This document shows, one piece after another, positions 25,274 through 35,608 of a DNA stretch of 44,207 nucleotides. The notes under the pieces are model-generated. The model was not told the origin of the DNA. It ran no database searches and saw only the letters and a program-made list of their open reading frames with translations. Numbering within the stretch: position 1 is the first letter of the stretch; each line of letters opens with the position of its first letter. Source of the stretch: Bacteroidales bacterium UBA1769 (lineage in GTDB: Bacteria > Bacteroidota > Bacteroidia > Bacteroidales > UBA932); NCBI GenBank assembly GCA_002314725.1, contig DCGV01000008.1, positions 1-44,207 on the forward strand, read 5' to 3'. A program made the translations under genes and the position numbers.

Positions 25274-27403
25274 ATGCTTAATGATCAATTAGAAAATAGA
25301 TATCAAGTCAATAAAAAAGCCGAGAGGGAGGCCATTTTCAAATTGCGCTCTCTGTTGGAAGATGGCAAGGTGTCCAATATTGGAGAGACACCTAACAGTT
25401 TCGCCGTCAATACCATTCTTCGCTTTTTCAAAATCAAGAGCTATTTTCTACCGAAAGTTCCAAGAAATTTCGCTGATGTCGAGGATATTTTTGACGACCA
25501 AAATATTTTCACAAGAAAAATAAGACTCGAAGGCACTTGGTGGAGGGAGACAAGTGGCCCGATTCTTGCGTTCGATAGAGATGGGAATATGGTGACGCTT
25601 CTTCCTAAATGGATAGGATACGAAAGAATATCTTTCACCACTGGGAAAGGGAAGAAAATCAACAAAAATAATATTTCCGACCTTCAAACGACTGCATACG
25701 CAGTAACCAAAGGAATGCCGCGTAAGTCTTTGACATTCAGGGATTTCAAACACTATTGCATAAGTACGATTCAGAAGAGGGATGTAGCATTAGTCCTATT
25801 GCTATGTACCATCTCGACCTTGCTGACTATGCTTATTCCTGTAGGTAACAAACTGATGTTCAGCGAAATTGTACCTTCTGGCAACACTTCGCTCATCTAC
25901 CCTATTTGTGCCCTATTGATAAGTGCAACAATCTCAAGGATACTGTTTGAACTTTGTAAAAACTATATTTTATCAAGGACAAAAGATCAATTATGCGCAG
26001 TTGCCCAACCAGCATTGATGCATAGACTTTTGAGTCTCCCATCTACATTCTTCAAGAAATATTCTTCAGGAGATCTTGGAACGAGAGTACTGGCAATCAC
26101 TAACTTATATCAGGCATATACCAGTGAGCTCCTTGCTTTGATTGCGACAGGCATATTCTCATTGATGTATATCTTCATTGCATTCATCTACGCCAAATCA
26201 ATGATTTGGGTAATTACGTGCTTTGCTGTAATTTCATTTGTCATTATCATTTCACAATACAGAAGTTACTCAAAGAGATATATAAATGCAGCACCATATA
26301 GGGTAAAAGTTCAAGATTTCAGTTATAATGCTATTCTTGGCATTCAAAAGATCAAGAACTACAGAGCAGAACACAGGGCATTCAACAAGTGGGCTGACAA
26401 TTACAGTAAATCAGAGGTTACTATCAAATACAGCAAACTCATAAGATTGACACTTATCAAACTCAGTACCCTAGTTGTATTTATCATTGCTATCAAATCC
26501 AAACTAGCCATCTCTGATTTCGTTGCCTTTTCATCTGCTTTTGCCATCATGCAGAATGCTGCCAAGGACCTTATGACCTTAGTTAGGGATATGGCGGATT
26601 CAGCGCCATATATTGAGTGGTTGGATCCACTGCTTGAGGCTGTTCCAGAAAACAGGGCCGAGGCTCAGAAAGTAACTGACATCAGTGGTTCCATCGAAAT
26701 CAATCATGTTTCTTTCAGATACTCCCCTACAACACCTAAAATATTGGATGATGTTACGCTACATATACCTTCCGGTCAGAATGTAGCGCTTGTAGGTGCT
26801 TCAGGGTGTGGAAAGAGTACACTTATGCGATTGATGCTTGGATTTGAGAAGTGCAATATGGGTTCGATCTACTACGGAGAGTATAACATCGACAAGATCA
26901 ATCTGGGTAGTTTGAGGCAATATATTGGATTCTGCCCACAGTCAATGCAGATTTTCCCTGGAACAATCGCAAGCAACATCAGATTTGCAACGGAGAATTG
27001 TACTGAAGAGGATTTATGGAAAGCAGTAGAGATAGCATCATTGGATGAAGATATCAAGAATATGCCGGACGGAATGGAGACTATGATTGGTGAAGGTGGC
27101 AGCGGATTAAGTGGAGGTCAATGCCAACGTCTTCTTATTGCGAGGTCCGTTGTATCTAAACCGAAAGTACTCTTCCTTGATGAAGCTACTTCAGCTTTGG
27201 ACAATATTACCCAGAAGAGAGTCATTGATAATTTGAATAAGATAGGTTGTACACGAATTGCCATAGCTCACAGATTGAGTACTGTCATGGATTGTGACAG
27301 AATTATTGTTCTGGACAAGGGTAAAATCATAGAGGATGGCACACCTCAGGAACTATTCAACCGAAAAGGATTATTCTATCAACTTAGCATTAGACAACAA
27401 TAG
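25274..27403 (+). CDS. NHLM-type ABC exporter, second subunit (TIGR03797-like)
   Basis: A 709-residue half-transporter starting one base after the previous stop. Residues 1-165 form a soluble domain that is not a peptidase. The block EGTWWRETSGPILAFDRDG (Trp89 and Trp90) with VTLLP at 107-111 closely resembles the N-terminal domain of TIGR03797, the second NHLM ABC protein. Membrane helices begin near 170. The ATPase has Walker A GASGCGKST (508-516), signature LSGGQ, Walker B FLDEATSALD and AHRLST, all intact. Having both an NHLM-like adaptor and this WW-domain subunit is the main reason for assigning the system to the NHLM group. Confidence 0.78.
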   Translation: MLNDQLENRYQVNKKAEREAIFKLRSLLEDGKVSNIGETPNSFAVNTILRFFKIKSYFLPKVPRNFADVEDIFDDQNIFTRKIRLEGTWWRETSGPILAFDRDGNMVTLLPKWIGYERISFTTGKGKKINKNNISDLQTTAYAVTKGMPRKSLTFRDFKHYCISTIQKRDVALVLLLCTISTLLTMLIPVGNKLMFSEIVPSGNTSLIYPICALLISATISRILFELCKNYILSRTKDQLCAVAQPALMHRLLSLPSTFFKKYSSGDLGTRVLAITNLYQAYTSELLALIATGIFSLMYIFIAFIYAKSMIWVITCFAVISFVIIISQYRSYSKRYINAAPYRVKVQDFSYNAILGIQKIKNYRAEHRAFNKWADNYSKSEVTIKYSKLIRLTLIKLSTLVVFIIAIKSKLAISDFVAFSSAFAIMQNAAKDLMTLVRDMADSAPYIEWLDPLLEAVPENRAEAQKVTDISGSIEINHVSFRYSPTTPKILDDVTLHIPSGQNVALVGASGCGKSTLMRLMLGFEKCNMGSIYYGEYNIDKINLGSLRQYIGFCPQSMQIFPGTIASNIRFATENCTEEDLWKAVEIASLDEDIKNMPDGMETMIGEGGSGLSGGQCQRLLIARSVVSKPKVLFLDEATSALDNITQKRVIDNLNKIGCTRIAIAHRLSTVMDCDRIIVLDKGKIIEDGTPQELFNRKGLFYQLSIRQQ

Positions 27404-27405
27404 AT

Positions 27406-28206
27406 ATGAAACTCAGACAGCTTTTGGTATTCGTCAGTGCATTTGCGCTGTTATCTTGTAACAACACTCCAAACGTACCGGAACAAGTACAGCAGGTTGA
27501 GACTGTTAGGAATGAAGAGAGTGTCACCGTACAAAAAACTCTTATCAGTAAAGGAGTCATCAAGTCTGTCAATGAAATAGAGGTATTCAGTACTATCGAC
27601 GGCCATCTGAAAGAGGTCAAATTGATCGAGGGAGACAAAGTCAAGAGGGGTCAAACTATATTCCAACTGGAAGATGCAGCCTTGCAATCCGCGCTGTTGG
27701 TAAGTGAATTGGAGTATGAAAAGGCCAAACTAGCGACTGAGGAGATTTTGATTGGGCAGGGTTATCAGAGAGATCATCTTGATGAGGTACCTGAGGAGGT
27801 AATGAATTATGCCACTACCAAAAGCGGTTTGAAATTAAGTGAACTTGATCTCTCAATAAAGCAACATAATTGCAACTATGCATCGATAACTGCACCTCAG
27901 TCGGGATTGATAGCAAATATTCAGAAGAAATCATATGCTTATGTAGAAGCTGGTGAAACCCTTTGCACAATAGTAGACCCTGACCATCTATATGTAGAAT
28001 TCAGCATATTGGAGACAGAGCTGAGGAACTTCCAGATCGGGACTGAGATAGAGGTTTATTCATTAGCATACAGTAATATTTCACATAAAGCTACAGTAAG
28101 AAGTATAGGTTCAATTGTCGGCGCTGACGGAATGATAAAAGTTGAAGCACTTTTAGCTGATACAGAAAACCTTATGCCAGGTATGACGGCTATCATCAAT
28201 CTTTAA
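27406..28206 (+). CDS. Periplasmic adaptor lipoprotein (HlyD/RND membrane fusion family)
   Basis: Second adaptor of the export operon. It has a lipoprotein signal with lipobox ALLSC (Cys18), so it would be anchored by lipid rather than by a helix. The lipoyl half motifs are EVFSTIDGHLKEVKLIEGDKV with GQTIFQLED, and YASITAPQSGLIANIQ; a short coiled-coil hairpin (about 85-140) separates them. A beta-barrel domain follows (LYVEFSILETELRNFQIG, a strand block common in RND adaptors), and the protein ends after PGMTAIINL. In this family such proteins link inner-membrane pumps to TolC-type channels. The stop overlaps the next start by one base (TAATG). 266 residues. Confidence 0.85.
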   Translation: MKLRQLLVFVSAFALLSCNNTPNVPEQVQQVETVRNEESVTVQKTLISKGVIKSVNEIEVFSTIDGHLKEVKLIEGDKVKRGQTIFQLEDAALQSALLVSELEYEKAKLATEEILIGQGYQRDHLDEVPEEVMNYATTKSGLKLSELDLSIKQHNCNYASITAPQSGLIANIQKKSYAYVEAGETLCTIVDPDHLYVEFSILETELRNFQIGTEIEVYSLAYSNISHKATVRSIGSIVGADGMIKVEALLADTENLMPGMTAIINL

Positions 28207-29630
28207 TGAAAATGAAACGAGTAATCTCCATACTATTTGCTCTGCTGCCTGTCATCTTACCGGCTCAAGTCATGACATTGGAAGATGCCATCAATATCGC
28301 ACAAGACAGTACGATAAAAGCATATGCTTATCAAAACGCATTGCAAAGAGCTGAGGCAGATTATGAAGTTTTCCTATCTACAAGACGCCCGCATCTGTCA
28401 CTTAATCTGAATCCTTCGTTTTCGAATTATCAATTTTCACCTAATACCCACACACTGAAGGAGAATGATTTGAAAAATGAAGTCAAATCGTTGACAACAT
28501 ACGGCGAATTGAAATTTGAGCAAAAAGCTCTGGGTATAGGTGGTACTTTCTACGCAACTGCCAACAGCATCCTTTCCAACAATTTTCTGGGAACAAACAG
28601 AAATCTTTTTGCATTTAGCCCCATTGGCATAGGTTACAGCAATAGTTTAATCGGCTATAATCAGAACAAATGGGATAAGATTATCAATGATTATCACAAT
28701 GAGAGTGACCGAATAGCATATCAATACAACCTTTACAAAATAGCGACAGAGACAGAAAGTCTGTATATTGATTGTATAGTCAAGGCTCAGCAATATGAGA
28801 TTTGTCTAAGAAATGAGGAGGTAGCTAGAAAGATGTACTCTATCGGTAAGGAGAAATTCGCTATCGCATCTATCTCTAAAAATGAACTCTTTACGCTGGA
28901 AGTTCAGGAGCTCAATGCTGAAAACTCTCTTTATAGTGCAAAGATCGATTTGGACAATGCAAAACGCGCTCTGTCTTCATACCTCAATATTGACTATGAT
29001 TACTCTGTAGAGATTCCTAACACTCCGGAATATATCTCAATCGATATAGAAGAGGCCATTGCGAATGCATTGAAGAATAATCCATCCTATCGCAACTCAT
29101 ACGAAGATGTTCTCTCTGCTAATGCCAATGATGAAATGGTAAAGGCCCAAACTGCCGCACTGCGCACATCAATTGACATACAACTTGGTATCCAAAACAT
29201 TTACAATCTGAACGAATCTTCCAACCCTGCATTCAAACAATTCGTCTCTGGAGGAGTGACATTGAAAATCCCTATCATTGATGGAGGTGAAGCCAAAAAC
29301 AGACGTAAAGCATCGGGATACAACATCCAATATATGGAGAATCTATCCAAAGAGGCTGAACGTGAATTGAGTATTGATGTAACAGTTTCAATTAAAGAGT
29401 TCTCTACACAACAGGAACTGCTTCAAAGCACTCTTCAAGCTATTGAAATTGCAGATGAATCATTCGAACTAGCCAAGGATCTGTATGGCAATGGGGATAT
29501 TGACATAAATACCTTCATTCTTGCCCAAAACAGGAAAGACGAATCCTACAGCAATTATTTGAACACTCTTAAGCGTTATTGGGATTCACTGTTCCATCTT
29601 GAAGCAATCTGCGTCACAGATTTCCATTGA
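28206..29630 (+). CDS. TolC-like outer-membrane efflux protein
   Basis: Outer-membrane channel of the TolC/OEP family (474 residues). The signal peptide is MKMKRVISILFALLPVILPAQ; the second Met is an alternative start. The mature part has the two-repeat architecture of the family: MTLEDAINIAQ at the start and SIDIEEAIANALKNNPSYRN midway, each heading a long coiled-coil stretch. GGVTLKIPIIDGGEAKNRRKAS and ELAKDLYGNGDIDINTFILAQN are typical late features. It completes the export path with the lipoprotein adaptor encoded immediately upstream. Its stop is three bases from the convergent addA stop, with no room for a terminator. Confidence 0.9.
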   Translation: MKMKRVISILFALLPVILPAQVMTLEDAINIAQDSTIKAYAYQNALQRAEADYEVFLSTRRPHLSLNLNPSFSNYQFSPNTHTLKENDLKNEVKSLTTYGELKFEQKALGIGGTFYATANSILSNNFLGTNRNLFAFSPIGIGYSNSLIGYNQNKWDKIINDYHNESDRIAYQYNLYKIATETESLYIDCIVKAQQYEICLRNEEVARKMYSIGKEKFAIASISKNELFTLEVQELNAENSLYSAKIDLDNAKRALSSYLNIDYDYSVEIPNTPEYISIDIEEAIANALKNNPSYRNSYEDVLSANANDEMVKAQTAALRTSIDIQLGIQNIYNLNESSNPAFKQFVSGGVTLKIPIIDGGEAKNRRKASGYNIQYMENLSKEAERELSIDVTVSIKEFSTQQELLQSTLQAIEIADESFELAKDLYGNGDIDINTFILAQNRKDESYSNYLNTLKRYWDSLFHLEAICVTDFH

Positions 29631-29633
29631 TTG

Positions 29634-32600
29634 TCATATTGACTCGATAGTCTCACCCACATACCAAATATAACCTTGTATGTGTGAGTATCCCATTTTC
29701 CTTAACAAGTTACAATAGTTTTTCACCTGATAGGTGTATGAATCTTTGTGCTTACCGAATTTATAATCGATGATGATCGCCTCTTTACTGTCATCTCCTA
29801 TCAGTACACGGTCAGGTCTGTAAACATTCCCATTACCATCCACTATTGATATCTCATTCAATACACTATAAGTACCATCGAACCAATGGCGATCAGCCAC
29901 TTCTGCAAGAGCTGTGGATAGGAACTCTATTATTCCATCAGTCTGCTCCATTTTTATTTCTCCCGCTCTGACAGCATCAGAGATTGCAGTTGGTAAATCT
30001 TCTGAAGATTTGATTTTGGAAAGTATATCATGTAACACAATACCTCGCAGACGTGAGCTTTGCTGGTCACTGTCGAAAAAGTCAGCAGAGCGCAGAGATG
30101 GGACTAGTCTCTTCCCTATTGGTTCTGAGACAAAAGAGGTTTGGTTTAACTCAACAACATCCGATAATATATTACTCTCAGTAGGTTTGGACGTTTCTCC
30201 TAGTTCATATACATTATCGACCAATTCAGATTCATATCGTACGTATAAGGCGTCTGAGAAGTTTTTGAACTTCACAATTGAACCAGGGCTTTTAGGAACA
30301 GGAGCATATATGAAGAGTTCACGCTTCGGCCTTGTCATTGCGACGTACATCGTATTGACAGAGTCTATATATGACATCTCCATCTCTTTCTTATAATCAT
30401 CAGCAAAGAATGTCTGTTCCATAGCTGAAGTTGCATTGAGTGGTATCAATCCAATCTCTGAGAATGGTTCTGCTTTAGGGTGAACCCAGATATAATGGTC
30501 GATATTAGGATAGAAAGTCTCTTCAATAAATGGCAAGATTACGACAGGGAAACCCAAACCTTTAGATTTATGAATTGTCATAACCTGAAATGCATCATTA
30601 TCAGCAGGAACGGAGATTGACTGTTTACTTCCGACCTCATCCCACCACGACACGAAACCACGCAGGTCAGATCCATTCTTTTGGGTATATGTCAATACAC
30701 AGTCAAGAAAAGTTTGAACAAATGGTATATCAGTTTCTGGAACCTCAATAATAATATCCCTTATGATCTCTTGGCAGATATCGAAAAGTCCAACACCTTC
30801 AAAATTGATGATATCTGCGATTTGATCACTTTGGAAAAGTATATTATTAACCGGATCTTCAGGATTGACAATATACTTCAGGAATGCTACTATTTTACAT
30901 ACACTGTTAGACGTACCGATTTTAAGCGCCTCTTCTGTCATAACTTTATATCCATTACGTATAAGAAGATTGGCTATTATTGGACTTTCAAAACCCTTTC
31001 TCACTAAGAAGGCGATATCATTAGGCTTATAACCGGCATCCAGAAGTTTCTTGATTTGATCAGGCAGCAATGAAAGGACTCTATTCTGCCATGGCTTGGC
31101 AGAAGTATCCAGATATTGATCCTCATCAATATCATTTGGAACAAAGGTCAATTTAACATGGCCTTCATCAGTAATCTTCTTCGATGGATCTGGCAAATCT
31201 TGCCTTGAATGTGAATAGATACGATTCAGTTTGGCTCCTATTTCAGGTTTATCAGTAGCTATGATATCATTTATCGATTGCCTGTCACAACCTTTCTCTC
31301 TATCTTCAGCACTCACGCTTGCGAATAGATCGTTATTGAAATCAACTATATGTTTGGAACTTCTCCAGTTTTCATTCAGATCTTCGGTTTCGATAATTTG
31401 TTTGTCAAATTGCTCATCAACTTTAGAATCCAGCAGTGTCCAATCGGAATTCCTAAAGCGATATATACTCTGTTTAACATCTCCAACTATGAGATTACTC
31501 AACCCCTTGGAGACACTGTTATCTACCAATGGATATAGATTCTCCCATTGGAGTGCCGATGTATCTTGGAATTCGTCCAGCATATAGTGGTCGAATCTGT
31601 TTCCAATCTTCTCATATATGAACGGAGTATCGCTTCCATCTATTATCTTGTTCAGTACCTCTGCGGTCTCTCCTAAAAGAATGACATTCTTCTCTTTAAG
31701 AGTCTCCATCATGGTTTTATATATATCAGAGAAGATACCCAGCATATAGAGATTATTTCTCACCATCTCTGCCGTTTTGTAAACTCTCCGGCGTTCACCC
31801 ATCATATCATACACCTCACCTATCATATCATTCAAACCGCCATAATATGAGGCCCTGATAGCATCCTTTCTATCAGATGTTTTCTTATACCAGCCATCAG
31901 GATTGTCCTTCATTTCAGCTAGTAATGGAGATGGTTCTGCACAATCCCCATTTGATATCTTTTCGAAATATTTGAACGGTCCCGTCTTTCCTCTATAATA
32001 ATCTTCAGGAATAAGAGAGTACTCCGCCATCTTCGCCATAGCTTTCAATCCCAACTCTTTCAAATCCCGTCTATAAGATAATATTATTTTTGACATCTCA
32101 TCTCGATATCCTCTGATTCGATTCTTATCATTTAGAACACTTCCCCACTGCCTCTTCATCAATTTGAAATCCTCCCGCATGAATTGCTGCATCTTCTCCA
32201 AAAGAGTTGAAGTAATGTCCCACTGTCTCCCCTCCTCAATCATATCTATGGAGTATTCAATGAGCCACTTCATGACATCACTTTCAGTTTCATCTTCTAT
32301 CGAGGATATCATTTTATCTATAGATTCCTGGATTATCTCATTTGTATCAATTTCCACCCTATATGATGAGTATTGGCCTATCTCTCTGGCAAAGGCACGC
32401 ATTGTACCTTGAAAGAAGGTATCAATAGTGCTGATGGAGAAATAGGAATAATCATGCAAAATTCTCGTCAGGACCTCTTTCGCTATTTTCTGTCTCGGAT
32501 TCCCTTCAGTAATAGAGATCTTATATAGAGTCTCAATGATACGCGATTTCATCTCGTCAGTTGCCTTGTTAGTGAAGGTAACTGCAAGTATATGTTTATA

Positions 32601-32741
32601 TGCATCGTGCGATGGACGTTCAGTAGGTTTGCAATCTTCACTTCCCAACAGAAGATCGATATACTCATTTGTCAATCTGTGAGTCTTGCCTGCACCGGCA
32701 GAGGCTTTCAAAGCTAAAAGTGGTTTTCTATCCCTGGTCAT
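29634..32741 (-). CDS. addA: AddA-type helicase-nuclease (UvrD superfamily)
   Basis: Motor subunit of the AddAB double-strand-break end-resection machine. Walker A is ASAGAGKT (13-20) at the N-terminus, the helicase motif II is MLDEFQDTSALQW, and a late ALKDM-style helicase block includes VMTIHKSKGLGFPVVILPF. The C-terminus carries a PD-(D/E)xK nuclease: RPDRV with Asp977 and IIDYKFGK with Asp992 and Lys994. Length 1,035 residues is normal. The start overlaps the addB stop by four bases (ATGA), so the two are co-translated. It ends three bases from tolC on the other strand. Confidence 0.9.
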   Translation of the reverse strand: MTRDRKPLLALKASAGAGKTHRLTNEYIDLLLGSEDCKPTERPSHDAYKHILAVTFTNKATDEMKSRIIETLYKISITEGNPRQKIAKEVLTRILHDYSYFSISTIDTFFQGTMRAFAREIGQYSSYRVEIDTNEIIQESIDKMISSIEDETESDVMKWLIEYSIDMIEEGRQWDITSTLLEKMQQFMREDFKLMKRQWGSVLNDKNRIRGYRDEMSKIILSYRRDLKELGLKAMAKMAEYSLIPEDYYRGKTGPFKYFEKISNGDCAEPSPLLAEMKDNPDGWYKKTSDRKDAIRASYYGGLNDMIGEVYDMMGERRRVYKTAEMVRNNLYMLGIFSDIYKTMMETLKEKNVILLGETAEVLNKIIDGSDTPFIYEKIGNRFDHYMLDEFQDTSALQWENLYPLVDNSVSKGLSNLIVGDVKQSIYRFRNSDWTLLDSKVDEQFDKQIIETEDLNENWRSSKHIVDFNNDLFASVSAEDREKGCDRQSINDIIATDKPEIGAKLNRIYSHSRQDLPDPSKKITDEGHVKLTFVPNDIDEDQYLDTSAKPWQNRVLSLLPDQIKKLLDAGYKPNDIAFLVRKGFESPIIANLLIRNGYKVMTEEALKIGTSNSVCKIVAFLKYIVNPEDPVNNILFQSDQIADIINFEGVGLFDICQEIIRDIIIEVPETDIPFVQTFLDCVLTYTQKNGSDLRGFVSWWDEVGSKQSISVPADNDAFQVMTIHKSKGLGFPVVILPFIEETFYPNIDHYIWVHPKAEPFSEIGLIPLNATSAMEQTFFADDYKKEMEMSYIDSVNTMYVAMTRPKRELFIYAPVPKSPGSIVKFKNFSDALYVRYESELVDNVYELGETSKPTESNILSDVVELNQTSFVSEPIGKRLVPSLRSADFFDSDQQSSRLRGIVLHDILSKIKSSEDLPTAISDAVRAGEIKMEQTDGIIEFLSTALAEVADRHWFDGTYSVLNEISIVDGNGNVYRPDRVLIGDDSKEAIIIDYKFGKHKDSYTYQVKNYCNLLRKMGYSHIQGYIWYVGETIESI

Positions 32742-35599
32742 AAGCTGTTCTGTTTACAGATTGATATAAAATTACAATACCTACAAGCAGTTTCGCATGG
32801 AGTTGCTATAAAAGGAATTTCAGGATTGAATACTTCATTGATCAGGTCTGTCACCTTCTCACGGAAGAGCTCTACTTGTTCATCATCCATGTCATACACG
32901 GTTGGACTCTGCTGGAACAGTGACTTCAATGAGTATATGCAAGTTTGAATCTTAGAGCTGCCAAATAGATTCGTATCACTTTTCAGCAATAATGAATATA
33001 TATATAATTGTAACGATATTGATGGACGTTTATCCCCTCTTGCAAATAGTGCCGCTATGTCATCATTCTTTATTTTACCATCTGTGCGTCCCGTTTTGTA
33101 ATCAACAACTCTGACTGTACCTGCCTCTTTTGAATCTACCCTATCAATCTTTCCATAAAGTCTGACACTCTTTTCAAAAGCATCAACTTTAATATCAATT
33201 CCCTTCGACATTTCACCCTTTACATAGGTAAATGGTGCAATCTGCTTATCAATATTTAAAGTCTGTTGTACATATCTTAAAATCAATTGTCTGGCTATTA
33301 GATTTTTACCTGTAATAAAGCGAATATTTCCATCCTCTTTGAAAGCATCGTCTATAAGTTTCAGCAAATGTTTCTTATCAGCAAGTAACTTCTCTATATC
33401 ATCTTTATTGACCACATGTTTCTCAAACCCTTTATAAAGGGTCTCAAGGACTTTGTGGAATATTGTACCGAACAATCCACTATCTATATCCTCCTTTACT
33501 TCATCCTCTTCCTTTATCCCTTTTACATATTGGAAGTAATACTTCATAGGACAATCCAGATAACAATTCAAAGATGAAGCAGAGAACCGGCCAGGTTTGA
33601 CATCATTAAAGAAAACCTCTTTCAGTTCAGCCATTACGTTATTATCCTTCACAACCTCACCGATCTTATACGACTCACACTGATCCGATATCTTATATGA
33701 CACTATCTCTTTTGTGATTGGTACCTGATAGTGATATTGAAGCTGTTTGACAAACCTGCTTATCTCTCCGCTGTTGAGACCCTCACTTCTAGAATCATAC
33801 AACATGACTACCTTTTCACATCTGTATATGCTTCGATAGAAATGGTATGCAGAAATGGAGTCCTGGAATTCATAAGTAGGAAGGCCAAAACCTACACGAA
33901 GATTGTATGGGATAAATGAAGAACTGATACTCTTCTTTGGGAAAACTCCATCATTGACCGAAAGGATTATCATTCTCTTAAAATCCAATGCACGTGTCTC
34001 CAATGGTCCCATAATCTGCAACCCCTTCAACGGTTCACCTCTAAATGGTATGGATATCACACCTATCAATTGTTCCAATAATTTAAAATAGGTTGCCATC
34101 TCCATAGGAATATGAAGATCAGCCAATCTGATGACAGAGCATCTGTATTGATAAAGGTACTCTCTGTCTATTTCTCCTATAAACGAATGTATCGCGTCAA
34201 TTATCTCTGTCTGATACTCTGGAACCTCTTCAACAACCGTAACAGGTTTGAATATCAATCGGAATATATCACCGGATTTCATCAGAGTGTCAGCTGCGGG
34301 GAAAATAACATTACCATCTACGATCTCCTTCTTTATCTCTTTTATTTTCTCATCATCGACACATTTGGCAAAGATTGGATGTTCCAAAATATCCAATACA
34401 TTCTTATAGTAGAAAAATGTATTCTGATCAGAAGTGCGTTTGCCCATCTGCAACCTCTCAAGAAGTTGCATGAAAGTATCTGCATTACTTCCGGAGAGAG
34501 GCATTCCCATGGTTACATTTACCGAGCATATACTTTGAGGGATAGCATTCAGAATAGGATCAAGAAGGGTTTCATCCGGAAGGACTATTGCAGTCTCCTC
34601 TGGTATGAAATCCACACTGTTTGAGAGTTGAGTGAGAATAGTTGAGACAACAGATGTCTGGCCCACAGCAGATGGAACAGAGATCAACTCATATTCCGGC
34701 TCTTTCTCATTTGTAACATCATCTAAATCCAACGGATACTTACTTGGGAAATCAATGACATTATCTTTCATGAAGAGAGATGACTTATTATCTGTATCAG
34801 TCACCTTCTCCCCATAATAATCCCAGTAGAAATCTGCAAGATCCTCCTTCATTAAAGCCTTACAAAGAACCTTTTCACACTTAGTCAATGCATTCTGCCC
34901 AACAAAGACTATTTGATGGTATTGGGAACTTAATTTTTTAATTAATTGTTCGCCATCCCCACTTGATATCTTATCAGCTATAGAGCGATATATCATCCCC
35001 TCGTAGGCTACTCCTCTCGAAGCAAGATCCTTTTTAAAATCACAATATAACTGATACAGAATTGTCCAAACTTTCTTGAAAGATTTTCTTTTATCGATTG
35101 AACCATCTTTTGACGGTTCATCAGCACCGGAGAGAAAATTGCTCCAGAATAATTTTATGGCCTCTATTTGGTTCTCTGAAAGGAAATCAAAACCAAAATC
35201 CAACTCCTGAATATCTTTGACATTGGTAAAGAGCCTCTCGGCAGATACCATATACTTGTCAATATCATCAAAATCGCTCAGTAAAATATCTCCCCAATAG
35301 ACAAATTCATCGAAACTCTCCCTATTGCCATCCTCCCAATCCATCAAATCGACATAGTGTTGATAGATAATATATAACGCCTCTATCTTATCGACCGGCT
35401 TGTATCCGGACAATTCGACAAAAAGGTCATTAATAGTAATCAATCTCGGGGAGAAAATAGGCTTGCCGGCCGCTTTCCCGAGATATCTCTGGAAAAAAAG
35501 GGATGATCTTCTGTTTGGAAAAACGAAACAGAGGTCGGAAATTCCGACCCCTTCTTTCTCATAAAACTTTTCCGCAACAGCTTGTAGGAATGGTTTCAT
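32738..35599 (-). CDS. addB: AddB-type nuclease with iron-sulfur cysteine staple
   Basis: Partner of AddA in recombination-linked end processing (953 residues). The N-terminal helicase-like part opens with LCFVFPNRRSSLFFQRYLG, where no GxGKT Walker A is visible, so the motor is likely inactive as in other Bacteroidota AddB proteins. The C-terminal nuclease shows GKIDRVD and VVDYKTGR (Asp, Lys of the PD-(D/E)xK core). A [4Fe-4S] staple is supported by Cys683 (LDCPMKYY) plus CxxCx5C at Cys939, Cys942 and Cys948. The gene starts nine bases after the pgi stop. Confidence 0.88.
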   Translation of the reverse strand: MKPFLQAVAEKFYEKEGVGISDLCFVFPNRRSSLFFQRYLGKAAGKPIFSPRLITINDLFVELSGYKPVDKIEALYIIYQHYVDLMDWEDGNRESFDEFVYWGDILLSDFDDIDKYMVSAERLFTNVKDIQELDFGFDFLSENQIEAIKLFWSNFLSGADEPSKDGSIDKRKSFKKVWTILYQLYCDFKKDLASRGVAYEGMIYRSIADKISSGDGEQLIKKLSSQYHQIVFVGQNALTKCEKVLCKALMKEDLADFYWDYYGEKVTDTDNKSSLFMKDNVIDFPSKYPLDLDDVTNEKEPEYELISVPSAVGQTSVVSTILTQLSNSVDFIPEETAIVLPDETLLDPILNAIPQSICSVNVTMGMPLSGSNADTFMQLLERLQMGKRTSDQNTFFYYKNVLDILEHPIFAKCVDDEKIKEIKKEIVDGNVIFPAADTLMKSGDIFRLIFKPVTVVEEVPEYQTEIIDAIHSFIGEIDREYLYQYRCSVIRLADLHIPMEMATYFKLLEQLIGVISIPFRGEPLKGLQIMGPLETRALDFKRMIILSVNDGVFPKKSISSSFIPYNLRVGFGLPTYEFQDSISAYHFYRSIYRCEKVVMLYDSRSEGLNSGEISRFVKQLQYHYQVPITKEIVSYKISDQCESYKIGEVVKDNNVMAELKEVFFNDVKPGRFSASSLNCYLDCPMKYYFQYVKGIKEEDEVKEDIDSGLFGTIFHKVLETLYKGFEKHVVNKDDIEKLLADKKHLLKLIDDAFKEDGNIRFITGKNLIARQLILRYVQQTLNIDKQIAPFTYVKGEMSKGIDIKVDAFEKSVRLYGKIDRVDSKEAGTVRVVDYKTGRTDGKIKNDDIAALFARGDKRPSISLQLYIYSLLLKSDTNLFGSSKIQTCIYSLKSLFQQSPTVYDMDDEQVELFREKVTDLINEVFNPEIPFIATPCETACRYCNFISICKQNSL

Positions 35600-35608
35600 A
35601 GGAATATA

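Noticed and set aside
34112..34624. 170-codon plus-strand frame inside addB
   Set aside because: Antisense to a well-supported gene, with no motif and no promoter.
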